Part shown: piece after piece, positions 1 to 7,079 of the stretch | Numbering within the stretch: the first letter of the stretch is position 1 | Layout of the letters: each line of letters opens with the position of its first letter | Assembly (NCBI GenBank): GCA_034429745.1 | Contig: DAOUFY010000058.1 | Coordinates: 1 to 36,873, forward strand | Length of the DNA: 36,873 nucleotides | DNA from: JBAXBF01 sp034429745 | GTDB taxonomy: Bacteria; Chloroflexota; Anaerolineae; Anaerolineales; DRKV01 | Direction of reading: 5' to 3' | Made by a program: the position numbers and the translations under genes | Notes under the pieces: model-generated | Databases searched by the model: none | Told to the model about the DNA's origin: nothing | The model's input: only the letters and a program-made list of their open reading frames with translations

Positions 1-158
1 TAGGACTAGCCCAAATCCTTGTCCAAAACTACTCGTTAGCTAGCGCCTTAAGTTTTTTGGTCATATCTACTTTATTTATTCCCTGCATTGCCACAGTAGC
101 CGTTATCCGCCAAGAAACAAATTCTTGGAAAATGTGGAGCTTTACCCAACCAACATAG
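1..158 (+). CDS. feoB: FeoB-type ferrous iron transporter, C-terminal end (partial)
   Basis: The frame starting at base 3 is open from the window edge to a TAG at 156-158 and gives 51 residues. The peptide has a hydrophobic helix followed by IPCIATVAVIRQETNSWK. This matches the conserved end of FeoB, where a (T/I)PC-A-(I/V)-A-I-R-x-E-x-GS-WK motif lies in the last Gate/transmembrane segment. FeoB is the GTP-dependent Fe(II) uptake protein of the cytoplasmic membrane. Only the C-terminus is present, so the G domain cannot be checked. The gene converges on the E2 gene with 5 bases between the stop codons. Family assignment rests on this short motif alone. Confidence 0.72.
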   Translation, partial: GLAQILVQNYSLASALSFLVISTLFIPCIATVAVIRQETNSWKMWSFTQPT

Positions 159-163
159 AAAAA

Positions 164-1399
164 CTAATACAACAGCATCTCGGGGCATTCCACTAGGGAA
201 GCTAAAGCTTCCAGAAAACGCGCCGCCATTGCTCCATCAACTACACGGTGATCGCAAGTGAGGCTAAAAATGATCATCTTTTGAAAACACAGCTGCCCTG
301 ACACTTGGGTAGCCACTTCGCGAATGCGACCTACACCTAAAATGGCGACTTGTGGCGGATTGATGATCGGAGTAAAGGAATCAATGCCCAACATGCCCAG
401 GTTAGTCAAGGTAAAGGTTGCACCGCTTAGCTCATGCGGCGCAAGCTGATTTGCTTTTGCCCGAGCAGCTAAATCTGCTCGAATTGCAGCTAATTCAGAA
501 AGTCTCTTCTCTTGTGCTTTAAAGATCACCGGAGCGACCAACCCGCGTTCTGTATCCACAGCTAAGGCTAAATGCACATCCGGCGCGCTTTGTATCTGTT
601 CTCCATCAAAGGTAGAGTTTAATAAGGGAAATTGCATCAATACGCGGCAGGTAATAGCAATAAGGAGATCGGTCAGTGAAGGACGCGACTGATCTTCATG
701 CAGCTGCTCCAGCAAGCGTTGACGCAATTCCACCAAAGCGGTTGCAACGACTTCACGCTGATAGGTTACCGGGGGTATGTTGCGGTGGCTTTCCAACATG
801 CGTTGGGCAATCACCTTACGAGTCGGCGAGAGGGTGGAAGTTTGAACAGAAGCCAATCGCTCTTGGGAAGCCGCAGAAGAAGCAAAAGCAAGACTTGGTT
901 GAGATGCCGCAGGCTGAAGTGTTAGCAAATACTTCTGTACATCACGTTCCACAATAGCTCCATTTGGTCCGCTGCCTTTGCCAATTAACGCTTCGGGAAG
1001 AATACCTTTTTCCTGCATCAAGCGCCGCGCCCGCGGACTGATGAAAACTCGCCCTTCAGCTTTGGCAGTTTTAGCTGACCCCGCTTGAAACGTCTGCTTT
1101 TTCTCCTCTGTTTGAACACTTGAACCACTCACAGCAGAAGCAGCAACGCTTTTCACTTCCGCTGGAGAATCGATCTTGCCAACGCAAGTACCCGCTCTTA
1201 CCTCAGTTTGAGGTTGCACAAGAATTTCGGTTAAAATCCCATCCGCAGGGGCTTCAACCTCTAACGTTGCTTTATCTGTCTCTACGGTGAACAAGTTCTC
1301 TCCCTTTTTCACCGCGTCTCCAATATTCTTCAGCCAACTAACCAGCACAAGGGTATCTGAAGTTTGACTCAGCGGCGGCATGAGAATATCAACTGTCAT
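164..1399 (-). CDS. Dihydrolipoamide acyltransferase, E2 of a 2-oxoacid/acetoin dehydrogenase complex
   Basis: 411 residues in the normal E2 order. The N-terminal lipoyl domain (about 3-78) has its lipoyl lysine K43 in ETDKA. A Ser/Ala/Gln-rich linker follows, then a peripheral subunit-binding domain (about 118-155, starting FISPRARRLM) for E1/E3. The catalytic domain (about 190-411) carries HRVVDG with catalytic H384 and D388. It moves the acyl group made by E1 from lipoamide to CoA. The start is set by GAGGAGG five bases upstream. It is the last gene of the cluster RLP, E1-alpha, E1-beta, E2. No E3 (dihydrolipoamide dehydrogenase) is in the window, so E3 must come from elsewhere. The acyl substrate is unknown. 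Confidence 0.93.
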   Translation of the reverse strand: MTVDILMPPLSQTSDTLVLVSWLKNIGDAVKKGENLFTVETDKATLEVEAPADGILTEILVQPQTEVRAGTCVGKIDSPAEVKSVAASAVSGSSVQTEEKKQTFQAGSAKTAKAEGRVFISPRARRLMQEKGILPEALIGKGSGPNGAIVERDVQKYLLTLQPAASQPSLAFASSAASQERLASVQTSTLSPTRKVIAQRMLESHRNIPPVTYQREVVATALVELRQRLLEQLHEDQSRPSLTDLLIAITCRVLMQFPLLNSTFDGEQIQSAPDVHLALAVDTERGLVAPVIFKAQEKRLSELAAIRADLAARAKANQLAPHELSGATFTLTNLGMLGIDSFTPIINPPQVAILGVGRIREVATQVSGQLCFQKMIIFSLTCDHRVVDGAMAARFLEALASLVECPEMLLY

Positions 1400-1417
1400 A
1401 TTGTCCTCCTCGTAAGG

Positions 1418-2431
1418 CTACAGTATTGACAGAACAGCTTGAATGATTTTTTCTTCACTGGGAACGTAGTTTCTTTCCAGAACAGGTGCAAAAGGAGGCG
1501 GAACATCCGGCGCTGCTACCCGTTTAATGGGAGCATCCAGCCAAAAGAATGCTTTATCTGCCATGCGGGCTGCCACTTCTGCTCCCCATCCATTGGTTAA
1601 ATTATCTTCTTCAACAATTACAAGCCGCCCAGTTTTTTGAATGGAGTTGAAAATTAGTTCCTCATCTAACGGCAGTAAACTGCGCGGATCAATAACCTCC
1701 GCTTCAACTCCTTGCTGAGCTAAAGTTTCGGCCGCACTTAACGCTCGGTAAAGCATCAGCAAGTTGGCAACAATGGTTACATCTTTGCCTTCGCGACGGA
1801 TAACCCCTTTTCCGATCGGTACAGTATAATCATCCTCCGGCACATCTTCCACAACACTTAAAGTGCCTTTTTCGGTTCTTGCTCCTTTAGATCCATAAAG
1901 CAGCTTATGTTCAAAGATCAATACCGGGTTATCATCCCTCACCGCGCTTTTAAGCAATCCTTTGGCATCATATGCGGTGGCTGGGCAAACTACTTTCAAA
2001 CCCGGCACATGGGTAAAGAAAGCTTCCAAACTCTGGGCATGCTGAGCACCGCGGGCAGTTGCCCCAACCGGAGCGCGCATAACCAGAGGAACACTTATCA
2101 TACCTCCGCTCATATAGCGCAATTTTGCGGCTTCATTGGCAAGCTGATCCATCATATTAAACAGAAAATCACCATATTGAACATCAGCAATCGGACGCAT
2201 GCCGGCAATGGCTGCTCCAATTGCAATACCGGCAATGGCAGCTTCTGAAATTGGGGTGTCAAGGATTCTCTCATGCCCAAACTCCTCCGACAAGCCCAGA
2301 GTAACTGTAAATGCTCCTCCAAAGCCGCCGGGAATACCAATATCTTCGCCAATACAAAACACGCGCTCATCGCGCCGCATTTCTTCTCGAATTGCCTGAC
2401 GCAAAGCTTCTGCAATTGTCATCTTTGCCAT
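1418..2431 (-). CDS. 2-oxoacid (pyruvate/acetoin-type) dehydrogenase E1 component, beta subunit
   Basis: 337 residues, the usual length for a separate E1-beta. The N-terminal pyrimidine-binding transketolase domain shows MTIAEALRQAIREEM, GEDIG and DTPISEAAIAGIAIGAA. The catalytic-loop region contains APVGATARGAQHAQSLEAFF. The C-terminal transketolase domain contains VIDPRSLLPLD and VEEDNLTNGWGAEVAA. With the alpha subunit it forms the thiamine diphosphate enzyme that decarboxylates or cleaves the substrate and acylates E2 lipoamide. Its ribosome site AAGGAGTGAG is built from the last codons of E1-alpha, three bases lie between the two genes, and translational coupling is likely. Sequence alone does not separate pyruvate, branched-chain and acetoin specificity. 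Confidence 0.94.
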   Translation of the reverse strand: MAKMTIAEALRQAIREEMRRDERVFCIGEDIGIPGGFGGAFTVTLGLSEEFGHERILDTPISEAAIAGIAIGAAIAGMRPIADVQYGDFLFNMMDQLANEAAKLRYMSGGMISVPLVMRAPVGATARGAQHAQSLEAFFTHVPGLKVVCPATAYDAKGLLKSAVRDDNPVLIFEHKLLYGSKGARTEKGTLSVVEDVPEDDYTVPIGKGVIRREGKDVTIVANLLMLYRALSAAETLAQQGVEAEVIDPRSLLPLDEELIFNSIQKTGRLVIVEEDNLTNGWGAEVAARMADKAFFWLDAPIKRVAAPDVPPPFAPVLERNYVPSEEKIIQAVLSIL

Positions 2432-2434
2432 AGC

Positions 2435-3454
2435 TCACTCCTTCAACACATCGGTATATACTTCAGCAGGATCAGGTTCAGGGCTTGCCTCAGCAAAATC
2501 CACGGCTTCTTTTATCTCTTCTTCAACCGATTCTTCTAATGCAGATAGTTCTTTCTCATCTATTCCTTGTTGTGTTAAGAGATAATTTTTAAAGCGCACG
2601 ATAGGATCTTTAGCTTTCCAAAACTCCTCTTCTTCTCTGCTGCGGTAAGTACGCGGATCGGAACGCGAATGGCCGCATTGGCGGTAAGTAAGGCATTCAA
2701 TGAGGGTAGGACCACCTCCACGCCGCGCCCTCGCAACCGCTTCGTAAGCGGTACGATACACCTCCAACACATCATTCCCATCAATGGATATGCCGGGTAT
2801 GCCATACGCCTCTGCCCGCTGTGCCACATAATCAACCTTAAATGCCTTTTTAAACGGAGTTGAAGCAGCATAGAGATTGTTTTCACACACTAACAATAAA
2901 GGCAGATCCCAAATTGCAGCACAATTGACAGCTTCGTGCCAATCTCCTTCATTGGCTGCCCCGTCTCCAAAATAACATACCGATACAAAATCTTTGCGCT
3001 GCATTTTGGCAGCTAAAGCTAAACCAGCTGCAATAGGCACATTACCGCCAACAATAGCGATCGCGGGCGGCATATTAACCGCCATATCTCCCACATGCAT
3101 CGAACCGCCTTTGCCTTTGCAGGCTCCGCTGGCTTTTCCAAACAATTCCGCCATAATAGCTTTAGCAGAGACACCTTTAGCTAAAGCATGTCCATGTGGA
3201 CGATGAGTGCTCATTACATAATCTTCACGCTTTAAAGCCGCACTTATCCCCACAGCAACAGCTTCTTGTCCAATATATAAGTGCAGGGTGGAAGGAATGC
3301 GCCCTTGCATATATAAATCATTGGCTGTTTCCTCAAAGCGGCGGATGAGCACCATAGTACGGTACATCCATAATAGCTTTTCCCTTAATAATGGTGGGGA
3401 TGCTGCCTCTGCCTTGGCTTGATCTTGGGTATAGTCTATTCCACTTTTTTTCAT
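2435..3454 (-). CDS. 2-oxoacid (pyruvate/acetoin-type) dehydrogenase E1 component, alpha subunit
   Basis: 339 residues. The thiamine diphosphate motif GDGAANEG ends about 25 residues later in ENN. The N-terminal IRRFEETANDLYMQGRI and STLHLYIGQEAVAVG are typical of E1-alpha, and the STHRPHGHALAKG stretch resembles acetoin-dehydrogenase and short bacterial PDH alpha subunits. The regulatory-loop equivalent (YRQCGHSRSDPRTYRS) is kept. An AAGGAG ribosome site lies seven bases before the ATG. The gene starts 151 bases after the RLP stop on the same strand, and that gap holds a long stem-loop but no clear terminator, so co-transcription with the RLP is plausible. The presence of an RLP instead of the usual acetoin or PDH neighbours suggests a dedicated, undescribed substrate. 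Confidence 0.93.
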   Translation of the reverse strand: MKKSGIDYTQDQAKAEAASPPLLREKLLWMYRTMVLIRRFEETANDLYMQGRIPSTLHLYIGQEAVAVGISAALKREDYVMSTHRPHGHALAKGVSAKAIMAELFGKASGACKGKGGSMHVGDMAVNMPPAIAIVGGNVPIAAGLALAAKMQRKDFVSVCYFGDGAANEGDWHEAVNCAAIWDLPLLLVCENNLYAASTPFKKAFKVDYVAQRAEAYGIPGISIDGNDVLEVYRTAYEAVARARRGGGPTLIECLTYRQCGHSRSDPRTYRSREEEEFWKAKDPIVRFKNYLLTQQGIDEKELSALEESVEEEIKEAVDFAEASPEPDPAEVYTDVLKE

Positions 3455-3533
3455 TGCCGCTCCTTATAATAAATACTTATTAAAGTCGTCATCGAATATT
3501 GTACAACTGAAAATCATTTTTGAGCGTGGTGCT

Positions 3534-3569
3534 GCTTGCGCCCCTAACATAAGCTTTAGAGGCGCAAGC
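3534..3569 (-). other. Long stem-loop between the RLP gene and the E1-alpha gene
   Basis: Arms 3534-3547 and 3556-3569 pair over 14 positions with one mismatch around an 8-base loop. On the minus strand the stem is followed by AGCACCACGCTC, not a T-run, so it does not look like a simple intrinsic terminator. It lies in the 151-base leader between the RLP stop and the E1-alpha start. It may be an mRNA processing or stabilising hairpin that sets the ratio of RLP to E1/E2, or an attenuator. This role is inferred. Confidence 0.5.
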
Positions 3570-3605
3570 CAGGTAAAGAGGGTGGACTTTAAGAGGAGGA
3601 AAGTA

Positions 3606-4955
3606 CTAATCAATATTTTTCGGTGCAAAAGAAGGGTGAAAGTCCCTGCCAAGGTAACCCCATACTGTCTGTGGTCGCTTGCGGATACCCCATTGTTCTA
3701 TGGCTGCTTTCAATTCAGGTTGAGTCTTAGCAGCTTCGGTGAGCGGAATACCGGCAAGGGTAGCGTCAATAGCTTGACGCCAAGCCTTAGCGCCCGCGGT
3801 GTACCCCATTTTATGTCCCAGCATACCGCCGCCAGCCGGGATGATCTGATCAATTCCAAACTCTTCCATCAGGGCTGGCACCAAGCCGGGGTACATACCC
3901 GCTGCCGGCATAGGAAATATCGGCTTCAAGTGATACATTGGCGCTACCATCACTTGATAATTGCGAGCCGATTCTTCAGGAGAAACCATAGGAATGCTCG
4001 TCCATATACAAGGCGAAAGCATCATATCTGCTCCGCACAGACGAACCAATTTGGAAAACACGGGAAAACTAATCATGGGAATTTGGCTGAGCATGTGGGA
4101 AACATGCAGCAAAATTGGTGCTTTCACTTCTTCATCTTCGGCAAGCCGCCGCAAAGCAGACGGGCCGGCAGAATAAGCTAGCAACAAGCCGCTGGCACCC
4201 ATTTGCACCGCCTTGCGAGCTTTTTCATTGATGCGATCTACCTCATCAGTAATCGAAAGCATATACAACATTTTATGCCCTGTCTCGCGCTCAGCTTTTT
4301 CAATCGCCTTCAACACAGCTTCCAACCGTTTTTCCCACGGCGATACAGCCAGATCACTGAGCATTTCATCATCCTTGCATAGATCAGCACCACCTAGTGC
4401 AGTTTGATAAACCTGATTTGCGGTTTCTTCCGGCGTCATGCCCATTTTGGGCTTAATAATATGCAGGCATAAGGGGCGGTCATAAACGCCTAATTTCTCG
4501 CGAATGCCGGGAATGCCATATTTAGGACCCTTAAAGCGCGCCACCAGCTCTTTTGGAAAATACACATCCAGAAGACGGACTTTTGTAGAAAAAGCAAAAG
4601 CATTGCCGGCTATGGTCAGCAGCATCATTGGCACATTCAGGTTAACATCCCACGCATCAATCGGAAAACCAAGCTGAACAACTGCCGCTTTGGTATGAGG
4701 CTTTCCGATCGGCACTTCGTAATACCCTAACACCTTGCTGGTCAGCTTCTCACGCACTTCGCTGGAGTCTTCCTTAACCCGCATCCAACTAGAGGTAGAG
4801 CCTTCTAAAGCAATACGCTGGACTTGTCCAAGATGCTCTATCCAATCCTGATCTTCAAGGGTATCTTCAATGTAATAAGTACCCACAATATAGCGATCGT
4901 GATTGATACTTTCCCATTGAAAATCAAACATTTCGGGATCAAAAATTCTTTTCAT
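3606..4955 (-). CDS. Form IV RuBisCO-like protein (RLP), non-carboxylating
   Basis: 449 residues from the ATG at 4955, six bases after AGGAGG; a second ATG at 4958 sits too close to that site. RuBisCO large-subunit landmarks are present: EGSTSSW (E51), N118 in IAGNAFAF, KPK (K168, K170) and KDDE (K194 for carbamylation, D196 and E197 for Mg). Positions needed for carboxylation differ. By my alignment the site of H327 is Leu313, loop-6 K334 is Ser320 and S379 is Gly375, and the H294 position also seems replaced. The Mg/enolising core is therefore kept while CO2 fixation is not expected. Known RLPs act in methionine salvage (MtnW, isomerases) or D-apionate breakdown (OiaX decarboxylase, OiaT transcarboxylase/hydrolase). 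No mtn gene is nearby, which favours a sugar-acid type role. It heads the cluster with E1 and E2 and diverges from a GntR regulator. Confidence 0.9.
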   Translation of the reverse strand: MKRIFDPEMFDFQWESINHDRYIVGTYYIEDTLEDQDWIEHLGQVQRIALEGSTSSWMRVKEDSSEVREKLTSKVLGYYEVPIGKPHTKAAVVQLGFPIDAWDVNLNVPMMLLTIAGNAFAFSTKVRLLDVYFPKELVARFKGPKYGIPGIREKLGVYDRPLCLHIIKPKMGMTPEETANQVYQTALGGADLCKDDEMLSDLAVSPWEKRLEAVLKAIEKAERETGHKMLYMLSITDEVDRINEKARKAVQMGASGLLLAYSAGPSALRRLAEDEEVKAPILLHVSHMLSQIPMISFPVFSKLVRLCGADMMLSPCIWTSIPMVSPEESARNYQVMVAPMYHLKPIFPMPAAGMYPGLVPALMEEFGIDQIIPAGGGMLGHKMGYTAGAKAWRQAIDATLAGIPLTEAAKTQPELKAAIEQWGIRKRPQTVWGYLGRDFHPSFAPKNID

Positions 4956-4991
4956 CATCACCCTCCTAAGGCAGAAACTATTTTTTGTTTT

Positions 4992-5015
4992 CTTGTATAA
5001 ATGTATATACAAGTA
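4992..5015. promoter_or_regulatory. Putative GntR operator 1, at the RLP transcription start
   Basis: TGTATATACAAGTA (5002-5015) contains the 10-base palindrome TGTATATACA. It also lies in a larger inverted repeat, CTTGTATA (4992-4999) and TATACAAG (5006-5013). A near copy occurs at 5150-5163. The GTATATAC core resembles operators of HutC-subfamily GntR regulators such as TreR. Its position over the expected RLP start site fits repression. Binding is inferred. Confidence 0.65.
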
Positions 5016-5043
5016 TCTTATATCAACATTCAAAAATTGTCAA
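5015..5043 (-). promoter_or_regulatory. Sigma70-type promoter of the RLP-E1-E2 cluster
   Basis: On the minus strand a perfect -35 TTGACA (5043-5038) is followed after 17 bases by TAAGAT (5020-5015). An overlapping TATAAG would give a 15-base spacer. The start site should fall near 5008, inside the operator-like sequence at 5002-5015. The 5' leader to the RLP start is then about 50 bases. Confidence 0.72.
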
Positions 5044-5103
5044 GCAACAGGTAGGGATTCGCTTATAAAAAAACCAATTTTTTGGACTGAAAACGATTTC
5101 TAC

Positions 5104-5132
5104 TTGACAGTTAAGTGAGGTTTTGCTATACT
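5104..5132 (+). promoter_or_regulatory. Sigma70-type promoter of the GntR regulator gene
   Basis: TTGACA at 5104-5109 and TATACT at 5127-5132 are separated by exactly 17 bases, a near-consensus promoter. The expected start near 5139 lies just before the operator-like repeat at 5143-5166, so the regulator probably represses itself. Confidence 0.8.
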
Positions 5133-5142
5133 CAACGAAGAT

Positions 5143-5166
5143 GATTACATGTACATACAAGTAATC
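5143..5166. promoter_or_regulatory. Putative GntR operator 2, downstream of the regulator promoter
   Basis: A 24-base imperfect palindrome with arms GATTAC (5143-5148) and GTAATC (5161-5166); 10 of 12 arm positions pair. Its core TGTACATACAAGTA (5150-5163) matches operator 1 at 13 of 14 positions. It sits between the predicted start site of the regulator mRNA and the coding start, consistent with autorepression. Confidence 0.65.
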
Positions 5167-5183
5167 TGGTTTTTCCGTTGACC

Positions 5184-5942
5184 ATGTTAGCTGCTTTGAT
5201 CTCTTCCGCCCCTATCAACAAAAATTCACCTGTGCCTTACTACTATCAGATCGCACAAATTTTGCGCGAAGCAATTTGCACCCAAGAACTCTCCCAGCAA
5301 GAAGACTTTAGCTTTCCGTCGGAAAGTGAATTGTGCGAGCTGTTCCAAGTCAACCGCGGTACAATCCGCCACGCCCTGCAAGTGCTTGAAAACGAAGGGC
5401 TGATTTATCGCGAAAAAGGGCGCGGCACCTTCATTCGCCGTCGCCGCCTTGAACTAGACCCCACCACTCTAGTTTCTACATCCGAGGACTTGCGCCGACG
5501 CGGCTGGATTCCAAGCGCACGTTTATTAAGCCTTACTTTATGTATTCCTCAGCCACACATCCAAAAAGTGCTTGATCTGCACCAACAGGAAGAAGTATGG
5601 GAAATCTACCGCCTACGGCTTGCCAACGACGAGCCCATCAGTCTGCAATGGTCGTATATACCTCGGCGTCTTGCTCCTGATTTAGATCAAAAAGACCTAA
5701 CAGGATCTTTGTTTAATATTCTCCGCAAGGATTACGGCATCCACTTGCAAATCGCAGATCAGGTCATACATACCCGCTCAGCTACGAGCGAAGAAAGCAC
5801 CTTGCTTGATATGCTGCCGGGTAGTCCTTTGTTTGAAATTTCGCGTATCACGTATGACGCGCATTCCAATCCCATTGAATATCTCGACTCGTTATGGCGC
5901 GGCGATCGCTATGACCTGCGGGTCAAGCTAAATATTTCATGA
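5184..5942 (+). CDS. GntR-family regulator, HutC type with UTRA ligand domain
   Basis: 252 residues from the ATG at 5184; a TTG two codons earlier is also possible, and neither has a strong ribosome site. The N-terminal winged helix-turn-helix (about 15-80) shows PYYYQIAQILREAI, FPSESELCELFQVNRGTIRHAL and EGLIYREKGRGTFI. The C-terminal UTRA domain (about 90-245) includes EIYRLRLANDEPISLQWSYIP and PLFEISRITYDAHSNPIEYLDS, the pocket that in HutC-type regulators binds a small sugar, sugar phosphate or amino-acid derivative. It diverges from the RLP cluster, with operator-like repeats at both promoters, and is followed after 30 bases by the isomerase-like gene. It most likely controls both arms in response to a pathway intermediate. 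Confidence 0.92.
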   Translation: MLAALISSAPINKNSPVPYYYQIAQILREAICTQELSQQEDFSFPSESELCELFQVNRGTIRHALQVLENEGLIYREKGRGTFIRRRRLELDPTTLVSTSEDLRRRGWIPSARLLSLTLCIPQPHIQKVLDLHQQEEVWEIYRLRLANDEPISLQWSYIPRRLAPDLDQKDLTGSLFNILRKDYGIHLQIADQVIHTRSATSEESTLLDMLPGSPLFEISRITYDAHSNPIEYLDSLWRGDRYDLRVKLNIS

Positions 5943-5972
5943 TAAGTTTTTCATAAAAATAAGGAGGTTCAA

Positions 5973-6959
5973 ATGAGCAGTCCGCTTCGTTTTTCGGCAA
6001 ACATTAATACCTTCAACGCTGGCGCCGACCGCTATGTTTTATCAGGTTATGGAGAAAGGTTTTCTACAGAAGAATTAATCCGTTTGGCAACCCATGTTCC
6101 AAACCTAACAGGGGTAGAGCTTGTTGGATTATGGCATGTCAATGATGACAATGTAGAGCAGATCCGCCGCTGGGTAAGCGATGCCGGGCTAACTGTTACT
6201 TGCGTAACACCGGATATTTGGGCTTCGGCAAAGTGGGGAAAAGGCTCTTTTGCGTCCACTGACCCAAAGATTAGACGCGCCGCCATCCAAGAGGTAAAAA
6301 AATCAATGGATTGGGCAAAGCAACTTAATTGTGAGGTCATTGATCTCTGGTTTGGTCAAGATGGCTATGATTATCCTTTGCAGGCAGATTACCCCCAAAG
6401 CTGGGATTGGATTATCGAAGGAGTCATCGAATGTGCAGAACATCAACCTGAGGTTAAGATTGTGTTGGAATACAAACCCAAAGAACCCCGCACCCATTGC
6501 TTTATTGCAACAGTTGGTAAAACTTTGCTCCTTATCGAGAAAGTCAACAAACCTAATGTTGGCGCAATGATTGACGTTGGACATGCGCTGATGGGTTACG
6601 AAAATATCGCTGAATCAGCTGCCTTGCTGGATTACTTTGGCAAGAAGCTCTTTTACATGCACTTCAACGATAATTGGCGCCTGTGGGATGATGATATGAC
6701 GGTCGGTTCGGTGCATACAGTAGAAATGTTTGAACTCCTCTACTGGCTTGATCGTATCGGTTACAGCGGATGGTACGCTTTGGATATCTTTCCATACCGC
6801 GAAAACGGGGTACGCGCAGCCACTGAAAGCATTCGCTGGATTCAAGCCTTGCACAGCCTCATAGATACCATTGGGCGCGAGCGAATTGCCGAAGTTATCC
6901 AACAGGGTGATGCTATGGAAGCAACCGCCATGTTCCGCGAGGCACTATTTAGGAAATAG
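5973..6959 (+). CDS. Xylose-isomerase-like TIM-barrel protein (sugar isomerase/epimerase family)
   Basis: 328 residues of the AP-endonuclease-2/xylose-isomerase-like TIM-barrel family. Likely divalent-metal ligands follow the family pattern: Glu in VLEYKPKEPRTH, Asp and His in MIDVGHA, His and Asp in MHFNDN, and Asp in ALDIFPYREN. AAGGAGG precedes the ATG by five bases, and the gene follows the regulator by 30 bases. Members of this family interconvert keto- and aldo-sugars or epimerise them; OiaC of apionate catabolism in the same fold is a 3-oxo-isoapionate decarboxylase. Partnership with the divergent RLP suggests a step on the same carbon skeleton. The reaction cannot be named from sequence. 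Confidence 0.88.
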   Translation: MSSPLRFSANINTFNAGADRYVLSGYGERFSTEELIRLATHVPNLTGVELVGLWHVNDDNVEQIRRWVSDAGLTVTCVTPDIWASAKWGKGSFASTDPKIRRAAIQEVKKSMDWAKQLNCEVIDLWFGQDGYDYPLQADYPQSWDWIIEGVIECAEHQPEVKIVLEYKPKEPRTHCFIATVGKTLLLIEKVNKPNVGAMIDVGHALMGYENIAESAALLDYFGKKLFYMHFNDNWRLWDDDMTVGSVHTVEMFELLYWLDRIGYSGWYALDIFPYRENGVRAATESIRWIQALHSLIDTIGRERIAEVIQQGDAMEATAMFREALFRK

Positions 6960-7033
6960 ATCTCTTTCTGCTGTTCCTTTTTGAACAAAAATATCTCTTC
7001 CGGCGTAAAAAAATTATGCCTATTGCAAAATTT

Positions 7034-7042
7034 TGGTATAAT
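7034..7042 (+). promoter_or_regulatory. Extended -10 promoter of the chemotaxis receptor gene
   Basis: TGGTATAAT (TATAAT at 7037-7042) is an extended -10 element; no good -35 is seen 17 bases upstream. The start would be near 7049, giving a leader of about 30 bases that contains the GGAGG ribosome site. Confidence 0.6.
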
Positions 7043-7079
7043 ATATTTATTACGTTTCTCGCGCCGGAGGTTAGCCCAA

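Noticed and set aside
164..3454. The housekeeping pyruvate dehydrogenase complex.
   Set aside because: Not excluded, but E3 is absent and the genes lie behind an RLP under a dedicated regulator, so a pathway-specific complex is the better reading.
3582..4181. A 199-codon open frame on the plus strand opposite the RLP gene.
   Set aside because: It lies wholly antisense to a well-supported gene, has a composition dominated by Arg/His/Ser, and matches no family I know.
3606..4955. A true CO2-fixing RuBisCO with a Calvin cycle.
   Set aside because: Loop-6 Lys and other carboxylation residues are replaced, and no phosphoribulokinase or small subunit is present.
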